From: Calliphora vicina
Lineage: Eukaryota > Arthropoda > Insecta > Diptera > Calliphoridae
NCBI RefSeq assembly: GCF_958450345.1
Contig: NC_088781.1
Location: 19,869,857 to 19,933,856, forward strand
DNA: 64,000 nucleotides
Direction: 5' to 3'
The notes below the pieces were generated by a model. It did no database searches, was not told the DNA's origin, and worked only from the letters and a program-made list of their open reading frames with translations. Positions 25,329-37,809 of the stretch are shown piece after piece. Every line of letters begins with the position of its first letter. Position 1 is the first letter of the stretch. Position numbers and translations under genes: made by a program.

Positions 25329-27186
25329 TTTTACTTCAAAATAAAAATTTTAAATATTTTTAGTTAAATAACATTTTTTTTTCCAAAGTTGTTTTTATAA
25401 TTTTTTGGAAAAAAAATTGTTTTTAAAAATTTTAATTTTTTGAATTTTAAATTTTAATTTTTTTTTTTTAATTTTAAAATTTTTTTTTATTTAATATTTA
25501 CCGAAAAAAATCTTTTGGTGAAAAACAAAATCGGGTTAATTTTTTTTTCCGATTTTGACCCATTGTAGGTCCAATTTATTATGGTCTTATATATGTACGT
25601 CGCACAGTGGTATGAGAATAAAAAAAGATGGAAATAAATCTGTAACTTCTGAACCCTTACGCCGATTGGAATGAAATTTCACATGCGCAAAGAGGTAGTG
25701 TAGTCGAATTTAAGTTTTGAATTTGGACCTCATGAGCCCACCAGGAGCGGGACCAGGGGTTCCCAAAGTAGGACACCTCGGGTATGTTAAATTTTTAAAA
25801 TGATCCTATTTCTTCGTTTGTGTTACGATTTAAAAAAAATTGCTTATAGCTTAGGAAATATTCGCATTTGAAAATTTAATTTTCAACATTTTTACCCACC
25901 CTACTCCAGTTTTTTGGTGACCGCGGTTTAGTTTTCCCTAATTTATTTGACACGTAAAAAACATAAGGTAGACATGTTATATATCAATGGATAGAGGATT
26001 TTGTCTATTTTTCAAAAATATATATAACTTTTGACAATTAAAAAATTCATGGAATACTTTTTTGAAAAATATGACAAAAAATGCTTTTTATTGAATTTTG
26101 CATAGATACAAATTTTTCAAATTGAAATAAAATTTTTATTTATGAATATTTTTTAATAAAATTTCACAGTTATGTAGATTTTTCTATTCAAAATGGAAAA
26201 ATAAAAACAAATTTTGAAATTTGTTATCAAGTATCCCGCAATTCCCAAAAAAAAAATCTTGAAAAAATCCCAAAAATGCGATTTTTTCGAAATTGCGAAA
26301 AATCGCCTTTTTTAATTTTTTTAAATTCAAATGAATATAACTTTGGACTCAGCCATGATTTTTAAACACTTCTTTCTTTATTTGATATATAGATCTATTG
26401 TTAATTCTATAAAAGAAAAATGGATAAAATCGGGGAATATTTGGAACCGCGGTCACCAAAAAACTGGAGTAGGGTGGGTAAAAATGTTGAAAATTAAATT
26501 TTCAAATGCGAATATCTCCTAAGCTATAAGAGATAATTGATAGCTATGTAGTGCTCGACGAGGAGATTCTATATGTGTAATTTTTTTAAATCGTAACACA
26601 AACGAAGAAATAGGATCATTTTAAAAATTGAACATACCCGAGTTGTCCTATTTTGGGAACCACTGGTCCCGCTCCTGGTGGGCTCATGAGGTCCAAATTC
26701 AAAACTTAAACTCGACTACACTTCCTCTTTGTGCATGTGAAATTTCATTCAAATCGGCGTAAGGGTTTACAAGTTACAGATTTATTTCCCTCTTTTTTTA
26801 TTCTCATACCACTGTGCGTCGTTGCGAAGGTATTTGAAATATCTTTCATTATTGTCTTTATTAATGACTTAGTAATCCAGATATAGGTAAAAAATAGGTC
26901 AAAAATTGAGGTTGTCCTGGTTTTTTCCTTATATTTCAGCCATTTGTGGACCGATTTTCTCGATAACAACCGATCCGGAAGAATTCTGGAGATATTGATA
27001 TATGAATCGTGTATGTAAGTTATTTGGGAGATTCGGAAAGTTGATTTCAACAGACGCACATGGGTTAATCGACCCGCTATCTATAAGGATTCAGAATATA
27101 TGTATATACTTTATAGGGTCGGAAAATTATATTGTGAAAATTAGAAACGGAATGACAAACTTCTCACGAAGGTGAAGGGTACAAAA
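25329..27186 (+). mobile_element. mini-me-like element, copy A, interrupted by a Transib-like insert
   Basis: The flanks 25329-25602 and 26817-27186 together match the repeat seen complete at 58971-59850. They share the poly-T/poly-A zone, GACCCATTGTAGGTCCAA, TTATGGTCTTATATA, CTTAGTAATCCAGATATAGG, a short decayed (GTCY)n tract (CAGACGCACATGG) and a 3' end with GGTGAAGGGT. The 1,214-bp insert splits it inside the CGTCG of the TATACGTCGTTGC site. This copy belongs with copy E to a subfamily having ATTGATATATGAATC instead of the GATTTGGATCCCGAAGATAT of B, C and D. Assignment to mini-me rests on the GTCY microsatellite and dipteran context. Confidence 0.7.
25603..26816. mobile_element. 1,214-bp Transib-like foldback element with CACAGTG ends
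   Basis: Both ends read CACAGTGGTATGAGAATAAA when viewed inward. They are flanked by identical 5-bp CGTCG duplications at 25598-25602 and 26817-26821. Inverted arms extend about 326 bp (left, to 25928) and 372 bp (right, from 26445), ending at ACCGCGG; the left arm lacks about 50 bp present in the right. The 500-bp centre is A/T-rich and non-coding. The uninterrupted target is present in sister mini-me copies (TATACGTCGTTGCAAA at 40465 and 59409), confirming the 5-bp duplication. CAC ends plus a GC-rich 5-bp duplication are the known signature of Transib, the relatives of RAG1. No transposase is present. Confidence 0.8.
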
Positions 27187-28165
27187 AGGCTCTTTTTTCA
27201 CCAAAAGCCTTGATTTTACCAAAAAGCTTTTTTCATCAAAAAGCTCTTTCTTAAAAAAAAACTATTTTTTACTTTTTTTTACTAAAAGACTAAATTTTAC
27301 CAAAAAGCTCTTTCATAAAAAAAATTCATTGAAAAGCTATTTTGTACCGCCGGAAAGTAAATTTTTTCACCAAAAAGCCCATTTTTAACCGTAAAACATT
27401 TTTTCAGCAAAAAAAATTCCTAAAAAGTTAATTTTTACCAAAAAAATTTAATTTTTAACAAAATCATCACATTTTTTCACAAAAACTCACTTTTTTGCCA
27501 AAAAGTACAAAAAATCGCTTTTTCGCCAAAAGCTTTTTAATCATTAAAAATAGTAATTTTTACATTAAAAATCTAATTTTTCACTAAAATCATATTTTTA
27601 CAATTAAAAATATTTTTTTTCTTTTTATCCAAAAAGCTCTTATTTTTCAAAAAAGTAAATTTTTGCCAAAAAGCTCTATTTTTTAACAAAAAGTTAGTTT
27701 TTACCAAAAATTACATTTTGAACAACAAACATGTTTTGCTGCAAGTTAATTTCATTAATTTTTCACTAAAAACTTATTTTTACCATCAAAAATTTAATTT
27801 TTACTATTTTCAACAAAAAGCTCTTGTTCTCCTAATAAGTTCAATTTGACAAAAGTTTTTTTTACCAAAATCCTCTTTTTTACCAAAAATCAGATTTTTA
27901 ATAACAACTCGCTTGTTTTGCTAAAAGTTAAACCAAAAATCACTTTTTCACCAAAAAGCTTTTATTCCCCCAAAAAGTTCATTTTTGCTATAAGCCCTTT
28001 TTTACCAAAATCCTATTTTTTTTACCAAAAATTAGCTATTGACCAATAATAAAATTTTTACCAAGAACTCAATTGTTTTACTAAAACTTACAAAAAATCG
28101 CTTTTTCATCAAAAAGCTTTTTTATCATCAATAAAGCTATTTGTCACTTTTTGACAAAAAAGCAG
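27187..28165. repeat. Degenerate ACCAAAAAGCT-type short repeats
   Basis: Nearly a kilobase of variations on ACCAAAAAGCT followed by poly-T, at irregular spacing of roughly 17-22 bp. It abuts the 3' end of mini-me copy A. A related tract lies just upstream of copy B (39780-40384). Open frames here are Lys/Phe/Ser-rich repeat translations. Confidence 0.8.
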
Positions 28166-28395
28166 TTTTGAATATTCGGTTATATATTAATCAAGTATTC
28201 GATGTTATTAATCGGTTATTTGATTATTTTAATCGATTATTCGGCTTTATTATTCGATTATATTAATCGATTATTCGGTTTTATTATTCGATTGAACTAC
28301 ATGATTATGCGGTTTTATTCATTTTTATAAATGGATTAATCGAGTAAAGAATATTCAGTTCGATTAATCGACTATTCGGTTATATTAATCGATTA
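28166..28395. repeat. Outlying block of the TAATCGATTA satellite
   Basis: About 10 degenerate units of the TTAATCGATTATTCGGTTTT type, separated by about 2.6 kb from the main array at 31-35 kb. Confidence 0.85.
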
Positions 28396-29304
28396 TTTGT
28401 TGGTACCTTTCGGTTTTCAAATAGTACTCCTTAAAAAAAAGTTCCAACAATTTAGCCATTTGGTTATTATTCACGTGTGAGTGTGTTTGCATTTACCAGA
28501 GTGAATTGAGTGTTAAAAAATTCATGTGTATGTTGTCTAGTCAAAATCAACAACCTAAAAGTTTAAAAAAAAAATAAATAATACCGAAACGAAACTCAAA
28601 TTTAATGGTTATTTTTTGTGCTTTTTTTTTGAGAAAAGAAAAAAAAACTAAAATGAAACTATAAAAAGAAATGTAAAATTCAGCAACTGTTGCTGCTGTT
28701 TGTAACTACAGTCATACATAAATAACTAAACTTTACAGCAACTATAAAACCGACAACAAAATCGAAAATTGGTAAAAAATGTGTTTCTATTCAGTTTGGC
28801 AAACTCAACCGAAAAAAAAATGTGCTTTAAACTTAAAAACGTGACCGTAGGAAATATAAAGTTGACACGTTTGTTTAGCTCACAAAAAAAAGTAAAATAA
28901 AACAAGAAATGCCATCAAACCAACTAAACAGCCGGTCTGGTCTGTAAGTTCGCCAGCTCTTTTTTTGTTTAGCTGCGTGGAGTGTGTGGATTAAATTAAA
29001 AACTAATGAAACAAATATTTTGTGGCTGTTTGAAATGTGTTTGAATGTGGCCAAAAGAAACCGGAAACTTAACAGAGACATTTTATTAAATGGTTTTTAT
29101 TATTGCCGGTTTCTTTCTATGCTGTTTTGAGTTTGGGGGTCTTAAAAGAAATTGGTTGTGATAAATAAACGATTTGGGTAAAATAGCAGCAATAATTAGT
29201 TAATTGTAGAGATGAACTTTGAATGGTTTAGTTAAGCTTTTCAAATTTGTCAAATAAAAAATACAAAGGGCGCTATATTACACCAAAATTCATATTTATA
29301 AATG

Positions 29305-29495
29305 GTTAAATTTGCTTCAAACCTGAAAAAAAAATTTATTCGAATAAAAATGTTTTTTTTCTTCGATTATTCGAATAAATTTTATTCGAATCAAAACCAT
29401 AATTCAAATGGTTCAAATCTGAAAAAAAATTTATTCGAATAAAAATATTTTTTTTCTTCGATTATTCGAATAAATTTTATTCGAATCAAAATCCT
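29305..29495. repeat. Two-copy 95-bp tandem repeat with TTCGAA palindromes
   Basis: The string CGAATAAAAAT starts at 29341 and again at 29436. Each copy has CTTCGATTATTCGAATAAAT followed by TTTATTCGAAT, giving overlapping dyads. Copies differ at a few bases and in poly-A length. Confidence 0.85.
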
Positions 29496-29563
29496 AATGA
29501 ATACGTAGTTTGGTCTGCTTTTATGAACTTCAAGTATCAAAAATTTTTAAAAAAAATATACAG

Positions 29564-29795
29564 CTCGTTCGCGAACGAGACACTAATTATCAAAATAAAA
29601 TCTTTAGTATGATTATTAGAAGCAGTAACTTGTTTTTCAAGTTAAATGCACTCAATTATAATACGAATTAAAATATTCAGCCTCTATATTCGAGCGATCG
29701 CTTAGAACTGATAACAAACTATGATTTAGGTACCGGAACGCGACATTAACAAAATCAAATTAAAGATTTACCATTAATCAAGCTTTGTTCGGCCA
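29564..29795. repeat. Diverged relative of the foldback element plus dispersed repeat copy 2
   Basis: 29564-29579 is the perfect 16-bp palindrome CTCGTTCGCGAACGAG. The following GCGAACGAGACAC, then ATTATCAAAATAAA, resemble the right arm of the 23793-24206 foldback. About 130 bp further on, ACTGATAACAAACTATGATT (29707) starts the copy of the 24248-24335 repeat. The same order of parts at both loci suggests a shared, longer element now decayed. Confidence 0.55.
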
Positions 29796-31014
29796 TTTTT
29801 CATATTGTTGTAATAATAAGTTGTTGATAGAAAGATTTTAAAAGATGAATGCAGTCAGAAAATGTCATTAAAAGTAGCAAAGACCAAGAAAAAATATGTA
29901 TATTTTTTCGTTTTAAGTCCAATTTTCTCATGATAACAACTAAGATTACCTAAAAATACATTATTTAATACAAATTTAGACATTTTTTGAACATTTCTAT
30001 TTTCGCTCACGGTTGACTTATCTGTGGAAATGTCCATATGTGCAGGGTCGTATTACCATTAATAGTTCCTACCATTCTTACATGACACAGATAACAGAAT
30101 ATGAATTATATTTGGCACTATTATCAATTTATGAAACAAATAAATCAAAAATTCCTTATTTTAATATAAACAATTTTTTTGCAACTTCTAACAGAATTCT
30201 TTTCGAATAATTTTTTTTTTCAATTTAAATATTCTTTTAATAACCCTACACCATAAATATGTACAAGTACTCTCCAAAAATGTAATAACCTTAAAAAATG
30301 TGCAGTCTTTTCTTTTGAATTCTGTTCTGTCCAACTAAATCCTTAGGAGTGAAATAAATTAAAAGTTACTGCTTGCTGTTGCCTGGTTCTTGTCCTGTTT
30401 CTTAACGAGATCTTTTCGCTTGTTTTTCGCTGGCAGTGTGTTGAATTCATTATTTTCATATTCATTTTGTTGTAAATTACAACTTTTTGTTTTATTTTGT
30501 GTGTGTGTTCTTTGTGCATTTCAGCATTTTTTATTTTTTGATTTTTTTTGTGTAGAGTATTTATTTTATTTTTCATAACTTTAGTAATAAAAATTTATTT
30601 ATTTACAGATTCTTTACTCGGCTCTGAACAAACATTTCTTCTTCTGGAGTATGTATTTAAACATAAACAGAAAATAAAATATAACGCCAACAGTATAAAA
30701 GTGAAGGGAGGAGGTGGAGAAGGAGCTATACAACATTTTTCCACATAAATAAACCCTAAAGAGGTAGGAGATGGGAGTATAAATGAGAGAATGTTATGCG
30801 AAAAAAAATGAAGAATAAATAAAATGTACACATACATGAACATTTAGCACGAATACAAGTGAATATGTGTTGTAAATTTGTGGCAGAGATTCTTAAAGCG
30901 AATATCGATCTGAGTATTGTTTGCTGATGTGTCAAATTCAAACACAGAAAGATCCTTGATCCTCCAAACCTTGAGATCTATAATTTGTATATGATAGAAT
31001 ATTTTTTTGTCCTT

Positions 31015-34000
31015 CAGTGTCTTAATCGATTAATTTCAGGAATAATATTTACCTTTGAATCGTTTATTATTCGAATACGGTTCGATTAATATTATTTTAT
31101 AATAATTTCAGAATAACGAAATGATTATTTTTTTATAAACGTGTTTTATTTATTCAATTGTATTTTTTAATTTGATTTTTCGATTTTAGTAATCGATTAT
31201 TCCGTTTTATTACACGATTAATCGGTTTTATTAAACGAGTAATATCATGTTTATGATAAATCAATTTGAGTACTCAAGTATTCGTTTATATATTAAACAA
31301 GTATTCTATGTTATTAAACGGTCATAATCAAATCTTAATTGATTATTCGGTTTTATTCAATTGAATTTTTTTATTACTTTTCGATTTTAGAAATCGATTA
31401 TTCGTTTTCACTAAACGATTATTCGTTTTTTTTAAATGATTATTAATTTTTATAAAAAGATTAATCAATTTGAGTAATCGATTATTCGAGTATTTGTTGT
31501 TATAAATCGGTTATTTTATAATGTTAATCGTTTATTCGGTTTTATTCAATTTTATTTAATTGAATATTAGATCTATTTGGATATTTTAATCGATTATTCG
31601 GTTTTATTCGTTTTCACTAAACGATTATTCGTTTTTATTAAAGGCTTAATCAATTTGAGTAATCGATTATTCGTTTATATAATACTCAAGTATTGTTGTT
31701 ATAAATCGGTTATTTTATAATGTTAATCGATTATTCGGTTTTATTCAATTGTATTTAATTGAATATTAGATCTTATTAATCGATTATTCGAGTATTAGCA
31801 TGTTTAATTTGATTAATCAAATTGAGTAATCGATTATTCGGTTATATATTCATCAAGTATTCGATATTATTAATCGATTATTTGGATATTTTAATCGATT
31901 ATTCGGTTTTATTCGTTTTCACTAAACGATTATTCGTTTTTATTAAAGGATTAATCACTTTGAGTAATCGATTATTCGTTTATGTAATAATCAAGTATTT
32001 GTTGTTATAAATCGGTTATTTTATAATGTTAATCGATTATTCGGTTTTATTCAATTGTATTTAATTGAATATTAGATCTTATTAATCGATTATTCGAGTA
32101 TTAGCATGTTTAATGTGATTAATCAATTTGAGTAATCGATTATTGGGTTATATATTCATCAAGTATTCGATGTTATTAACCGGTTATTTGAATATTTTAA
32201 TCGATTATTCGATTTGATTCAATTGAAATTTTTTTAATTTTTCGATTTTAGAAATCGATTAGATCGATAATTCGTTTTCACTAAACGATTATTCGTTTTT
32301 TTTAAACGATTATTCGTTTTTATTAAAAGATTAATCAATTTGAGTAATCGATTATTCGGTTATATATTAATAAAATATTTGTTATTATAAACCGGTTATT
32401 TTTGAATGTTAATCGATTATTCGGTTTTATTCAATGGTATTTAATCGAGTACATAATAGCATGTTTAATTTGATTAATTAGTTTGAGTAATCGCTTTATA
32501 TATTAAATAACTATTCGATGTTATTAATCGTGTAATCGATTATTCGGTTTTATACAATTCTATTTTTAAATTTTGATTTTTCGATTATTCGTTTTTATTA
32601 GACGCGTAATAGCATGTTTCATTTGATTAATCAGTTTAAATAATTGATTATTCGATTATATATTAATCAACTATTGGATATTATTAATCGGTTATTTTAT
32701 AATGTTAATCGATTATTCGGTTTTATTCAATTGTTTTTAATCAAATATTAAATTTTAATTAAACAGATTTGAGTAATCAATTATTCGGTTATATATTAAT
32801 CAAGTATTCGGTTTAATAATCGGTTATTTAATAATGTTGTTCGATTATTCGATTTTATTCAATAGCATTTTCTTAACTATGTTTTTTTTTATTTTAGTAA
32901 TAGATTATTACATCTTATTAATCGATTATTAGTTTTTATTAAACGCTGTTTAATTTTATTAATCAATTTAAGTAATCGATTATTCGTTTATATAATAATC
33001 ATGTATTTGATATCATAAATCGGTTATTTTAGAATGTTAATCGATTATTCGATTTTATTCTATTGTATTTAATCGATTACTAGATCTTATTTATCGATTA
33101 TTTGGTTTTATTAAACGAGTAATAGCATCTTTAATTTGCTGAATCAATTTGTGTAAACGATTATTCGCTTATATATTGATCAAGTATTCGATATTATTAA
33201 TCGGTTATTTGATTAAGTTAATCTATTAATCGATTTTATTCAATTGCATTTTCTTAACTTTGTTGTTTTCGATTTTAGTAATAGATTATTACATCTTATT
33301 AATCGATTATTCGTTTTTATTAAACGATGTTTAATTTGATTAATCAATTTAAGTAATCGATTATTCGATTATATAATAATCAAAAATTGTTTGTTATAAA
33401 TTGGTTATTTTATTATGTTAATCGATTATTCGTTTTTATTATTCGATTAGATTAATCGATTATTCGGTTTTATTATTCTCATTTTTCATGAATAAAAATG
33501 TGGTTTTAAAAAATTATTTTAACTCGAGTACAGAGATTATTTATAGCAAAATGTATGACAAACGATTATTCGCTTATACATATATTGATCAAGTATTCGA
33601 TATTATTAATCGGTTATTTGATTATGTTAATCGATTATTCGATTTTATTCAATAGCATTTTCTTAACTATGTTTTTTTCGATTTTAGTAATAGATTATTA
33701 CATCTTATTAATCGATTATTCGTTTTTATTAAACGCTGTTTAATTCGATTAATAAATTTAAGTAATCGATTATTCGTTTATATAATAATCAAGTATTTTT
33801 TGTCATAAATCGGTTATTTTATTATGTTAATCGATTATTCGTTTTTATTATTCGATTAGATTAATCGATTATTCGGATTTATTATTCGATTAGATTAATA
33901 AATTATTCGGTTTTATTATTCGATTGGATTAATCGATTATTCGACTGTATTATTTTATTGTTCGATTATATTAATCGATTATTCAGTTTTATTCATTTCT

Positions 34001-34975
34001 ATAAATCAATTAATCAAGTGAAGAATATTCAATACGATTAATCAATTATTCGGTTATATTAATCAATTATTCGTGTTTATTGATCGATTATTGGATCTGA
34101 TTTACGATTATTATATTTTATTAATCGATTATTCGGTTTTATATTCGATTCGATTAATCGCAATACATTTTTTTTAACAGTATGTGAAGAAATTTTGGAT
34201 AACTATGTAAATATTCTCAAATAATATTAGTTCTATTATTCGGCTCTATTAATCGATTATTTTGTTTATTAGGCAATTATTCAGGTTTACTATACGATTA
34301 TTCGATCTTAGAAATCGATTATTCTATTTTATCAATCGATTATTTAATTATATTATCCGATTATTCGGTTTTATGGTTTTCTATGAATCAATTAATCAAG
34401 TGAAGAATATTCATTTCGATTAATTGATTATTTGATTACGTTAAATTATTATTAAGTTTTATTAATCAAATATTCTCGTTTACTAATAAATTATTCGATC
34501 TGGCCGATTATTATATTTTATAAATCGTTTATTCGATTTTATTTACTGGATATTCGATGCGATTAATCGCAATATATTTAGTTTAACAGCATGTGATGAA
34601 ATTTGTGAAAATTATGTTAATATTTTAACTCAAATAATATTAGTTCAATTATTCGACTATATTCATCGATCATTTGGTTTTATTAGTCAATTATTCAGGT
34701 TTACTAATCGATTATATTATTTTAGTAATAGATTAAACTATTTTTTTATTTTATTTGATTTTATTAATCGAGTATTTGGTTTTATTAATCGATTAATCGC
34801 AATATTTTTTTAAATAGTATCTGAAGAATTTTACAAGTATTCTAACTCTATTAGTATTAATTTTTAATCGGATTTATAAATTGAATTTTCGATATATTGC
34901 AATATTTTTGAAGTAGCATGTAAAGAATATTTGATTTTATTAATCGATTATTCGGCTACCACCAATAATACCTCC
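31015..34975. repeat. About 4-kb TAATCGATTA satellite with higher-order structure
   Basis: Dozens of degenerate units of the type TTAATCGATTATTCGGTTTT, each with the perfect palindrome TAATCGATTA. Higher-order repeats are visible. TGTTAATCGATTATTCGGTT followed by an ATTGAATATTAGATCTTATT segment recurs at 31721 and 32027 (306 bp). A segment containing GCATTTTCTTAACT and then GTAATAGATTATTACATCTT recurs near 32866, 33247 and 33654. From about 34000 units become sparse. Open frames here are satellite translations. Confidence 0.9.
33478..33562. repeat. Non-satellite 84-bp segment inside the satellite, copied at 35208-35291
   Basis: Begins CTCATTTTTCATGAATAAAA and runs through TTTTAACTCGAGTACAGAG. 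It has no TAATCGATTA unit and is repeated outside the array with only a few differences. Confidence 0.85.
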
Positions 34976-36030
34976 ACTTATCTGTATACAAAATATGATT
35001 CAAATATGTCTACTTATATAGAAACACATTTCAAAAAAATGGCGTCCCTTTTGAAAAGTGTACTGCAGAACCTCTGACGGGTATAAGTAATATACGGGCA
35101 TAATCTATATAGAACACCCTGCGAGCTGTTAAAACGCTACACCAACACAATGCAACAATAATAAAAACAACTGAAGTAAATATAAATGAATAGAGGGAAA
35201 ATTTCTACTCATTTTTCATGAATAAAAATGTGGTTTTAAAAAAATATTTTAACTCGAGTACAGAGATTATTTTTAGCAAATGTATGACAAAAAAAAAAAA
35301 AACAAACATTGAAAATAGATATTTCCAATGAATTCAATAATATAATAAAATTATCAGTTACCAAAAAAGAACTTTTTAGAAACAAATCAATAGTTCAAAG
35401 CTGTACATCTTACTGTGGTTTTTTGTATGTATAACTGAAATAAATCATATTTTGAATAAAAACTAAACTACCAATTAGCAAAATAATCCAAATCGATCAT
35501 ATTGTTTTATTTTGTATAAATTGCCACTTAAAATTAGTGCAGTTTAGTTTAAAATTGTTTAATTTTTAAAAATAAATGCTTTTATCATCATTATTCATCA
35601 ATACTTTTGTTCTGATTTGTTAGCAAAATGAAATTATTGTTTAACATTTAATTGTGTTAATTATTCATTCATGTTTTTATTAATACAAACAAAAACAATC
35701 TCAAATGTCAATAACTTTTTTGTGTTAATGTTAAAATTGATTTCAAAATTAAGTTGTTTTAAATGTAACATGAGATGTTTATTTATAAAAATATTGTATT
35801 GTACATAAATTCATTGATATCAGAAACTTGCTATACAATTTCGAAAACTTGATCAAAAAGTGTGCCATGCATTAATTGTTGATGTTAAACTTTTATTTAG
35901 AACTAAAAAGAGAATTTTGTAATACATTTTTGTTCAATAATAATAATAAATTTCATAAAGATTGTTTTACAAGAAATTATAATAAATTAAATGGTTCTAA
36001 TTGAAGAAAATTTCTTAGCAAATTTAGTTA
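34976..36030. other. AT-rich non-coding DNA right of the satellite
   Basis: Unique AT-rich DNA with the partner 84-bp segment at 35208-35291. No gene recognised. Confidence 0.5.
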
Positions 36031-36709
36031 CACTGTATGTAATTTTTTATGTCATGGAAATATAACCATATACGGACACCAGTACGTGATAAGAGACCAA
36101 AAAAAAAGACCCGTGTGTCCCAGTTTTGCCCAAAGTCTTGCACTTTTATAGGCCCCCAAAGATTAGGGGCCTCGGTGTCATTTTTGGAAAACAAAATATC
36201 ATTTTCTCAGGCTCATATCCTGCACACAGTTCGGAATTTTTATTTACTCTCTGAGGCAAAGTTGTAGCTTGTCATAAAGAATAATAATTGTGAACATATA
36301 AAATCAAAAAAAAATCATCTTCAACATCAAAATCGCAAAAAAAACTTTAAAAAATTCGAAATACATTTTTTTAAGCTGCCTAAAAGTATACTTTAGTTTA
36401 TAATAAGAAAGTTGTTTATTGAGATCCTAGGTACATTTTTGTTGATTGTTTCCTTGAATTTTGAACGGTTTGCTACCTATGGACCTGAACAGGGAAAAAA
36501 AAAGTTAAAAATAATGGAATTTTTTAAAGTTTCTTGCGATTTTTATCTTGAAGATGAAGCTTTTTCGATTTTATATGTTCACAAAATCTTTGGGGACCCG
36601 TAAAAAAAGTGCATGACTTTGGGAAAAACTGGGAGACACTGGTCTTTTTTTTTGGTCTTTTATTACGTACAGGTGTCCGTATATGGTTATTTTCTTTCGT
36701 GTTGCACTG
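36031..36709. mobile_element. About 680-bp foldback element of unknown family
   Basis: Inverted arms: left 36051-36150 plus 36290-36360, right about 36500-36692. The mark ATAACCATATACGGACACC is present at both outer parts, with AAGAGACC, CCCAAAGTC, TGCACTTTT and CCCCAAAGAT further in. The left arm has about 125 bp absent from the right. The outermost bases (CACTGTATG left, CAGTGCAAC right when inverted) agree only weakly and no target duplication is clear, so the limits are approximate. The small open frames are arm translations. A mariner begins directly after it. Confidence 0.65.
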
Positions 36710-36715
36710 TCTTAT

Positions 36716-37787
36716 TGAACATTATAACATTAAAACAACAATTTTATGGTTTTGCTTCCAAAATGTCGAATTTTGTGCCAACAAAGCGTCATATGCGGGA
36801 AGTTTTACTTTACTTCTTTAATTTAAAAAAAAGAGCTGTTGAAGCACACCGATTACTCAATGGTGAATGTGTTCCATCAGTTTCATCGTGCGAGGCATAG
36901 TTTGTTCGGTTCAGAATTGGTGATTTTTGACACGGAAGACAAAGATCCTCCAGGCCATCCAATAAAGTTTAAACACCAAGAATTGGAGGTATTACTCCAT
37001 GAAGATTGTTGTCAAACTCAACAAGAACTTGCAAAATCATTGAGATATACTCAAACAGCAATTTCAAAACGTTGGAGAGCAGCAGAATTTATCCAAAAAG
37101 CAGGCAAATTGGGTAATATACGAATTGAAGCCAAGAGACTTTGAAAGACAATTTTGCATGTCCGAAATGATGCTTGAATGCTATAGAAGAAATTAATTGT
37201 TGTCCCGAATTGCGATGAAAAATGGATCCATTACGATAACCCGAAGCGTAAGAAATCGTATATGAAATCCGGTTAACCAGCCGAAGCAACACCAAAGCCA
37301 AATATCCATGGAGCTAAGGTAATGTTCTATATTTAGTGGGATTAAAATGGTCATACCTATTATGAGCTGCACAAATCTGATCAGAACTTCGGAGTTCTGT
37401 GCAACTGATTCGTTTGAAGCAACGGGCCGAAAAACTGCCTGTAGTATTCCATCATGGCAACGCACGGCCACATGTTGCAATACACGTTAAAAAGTATTTA
37501 GAATGAAGTGATTAGGAAGTTTTGCCTCACCCACTTTATAGTCCAGACATTGCCCCGTCCGACTACTATATGTTTCGATCGAAACAAAACGTTCTCTCTG
37601 GGATACGCTTCACTTTGGAACAGAGTATCCGATCTTGATTCGTTCTTGTCCTGAAAAGATGAGCAGTTCTTTGCTCGGAATCCATATGTTGCCAGAAAGA
37701 TGGTAAAAGGTCACAGCTAATATAGGTCATAGCTACATAAAAGCTAAACATTTTTAAAGATCTCGCATTTTTAAGTCATGAACCCAA
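36716..37787 (+). mobile_element. Decayed mariner (DD34D) copy M1
   Basis: The transposase starts at 36763 with MSNFVPTKRH and continues with mariner motifs across several frames: FDTEDK, LLHEDCCQTQQELAKSL, FIQKAG, then CDEKWIHYDNPKRKKSY (first catalytic Asp). At the second Asp site the reading is HHGNARPHVA, where HDN is usual, so the residue is changed to Gly. The third site DIAPSDYYMF is intact. Stops and frameshifts break the frame. The 3' inverted terminal sequence ends at 37787 (a TTTTTAAGTCATGAACCCAA end) next to TA. The 5' terminal repeat is missing, apparently lost at the junction with the foldback on its left. Confidence 0.9.
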
Positions 37788-37809
37788 TATAAACTCGAAT
37801 ACTCCTCTA

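Larger units (their letters stand above)
28396..31014. other. AT-rich DNA with small local repeats
   Basis: Mostly AT-rich unique DNA. It contains a 95-bp tandem duplication, a 16-bp perfect palindrome and copy 2 of a dispersed repeat, all listed separately. Open frames at 30013-30850 overlap on both strands and have no domain. No gene recognised. Confidence 0.5.

Noticed and set aside
30343..30850. Overlapping open frames on both strands as small genes
   Set aside because: Composition is that of random AT-rich sequence, several frames are open at once, and no domain is recognisable.
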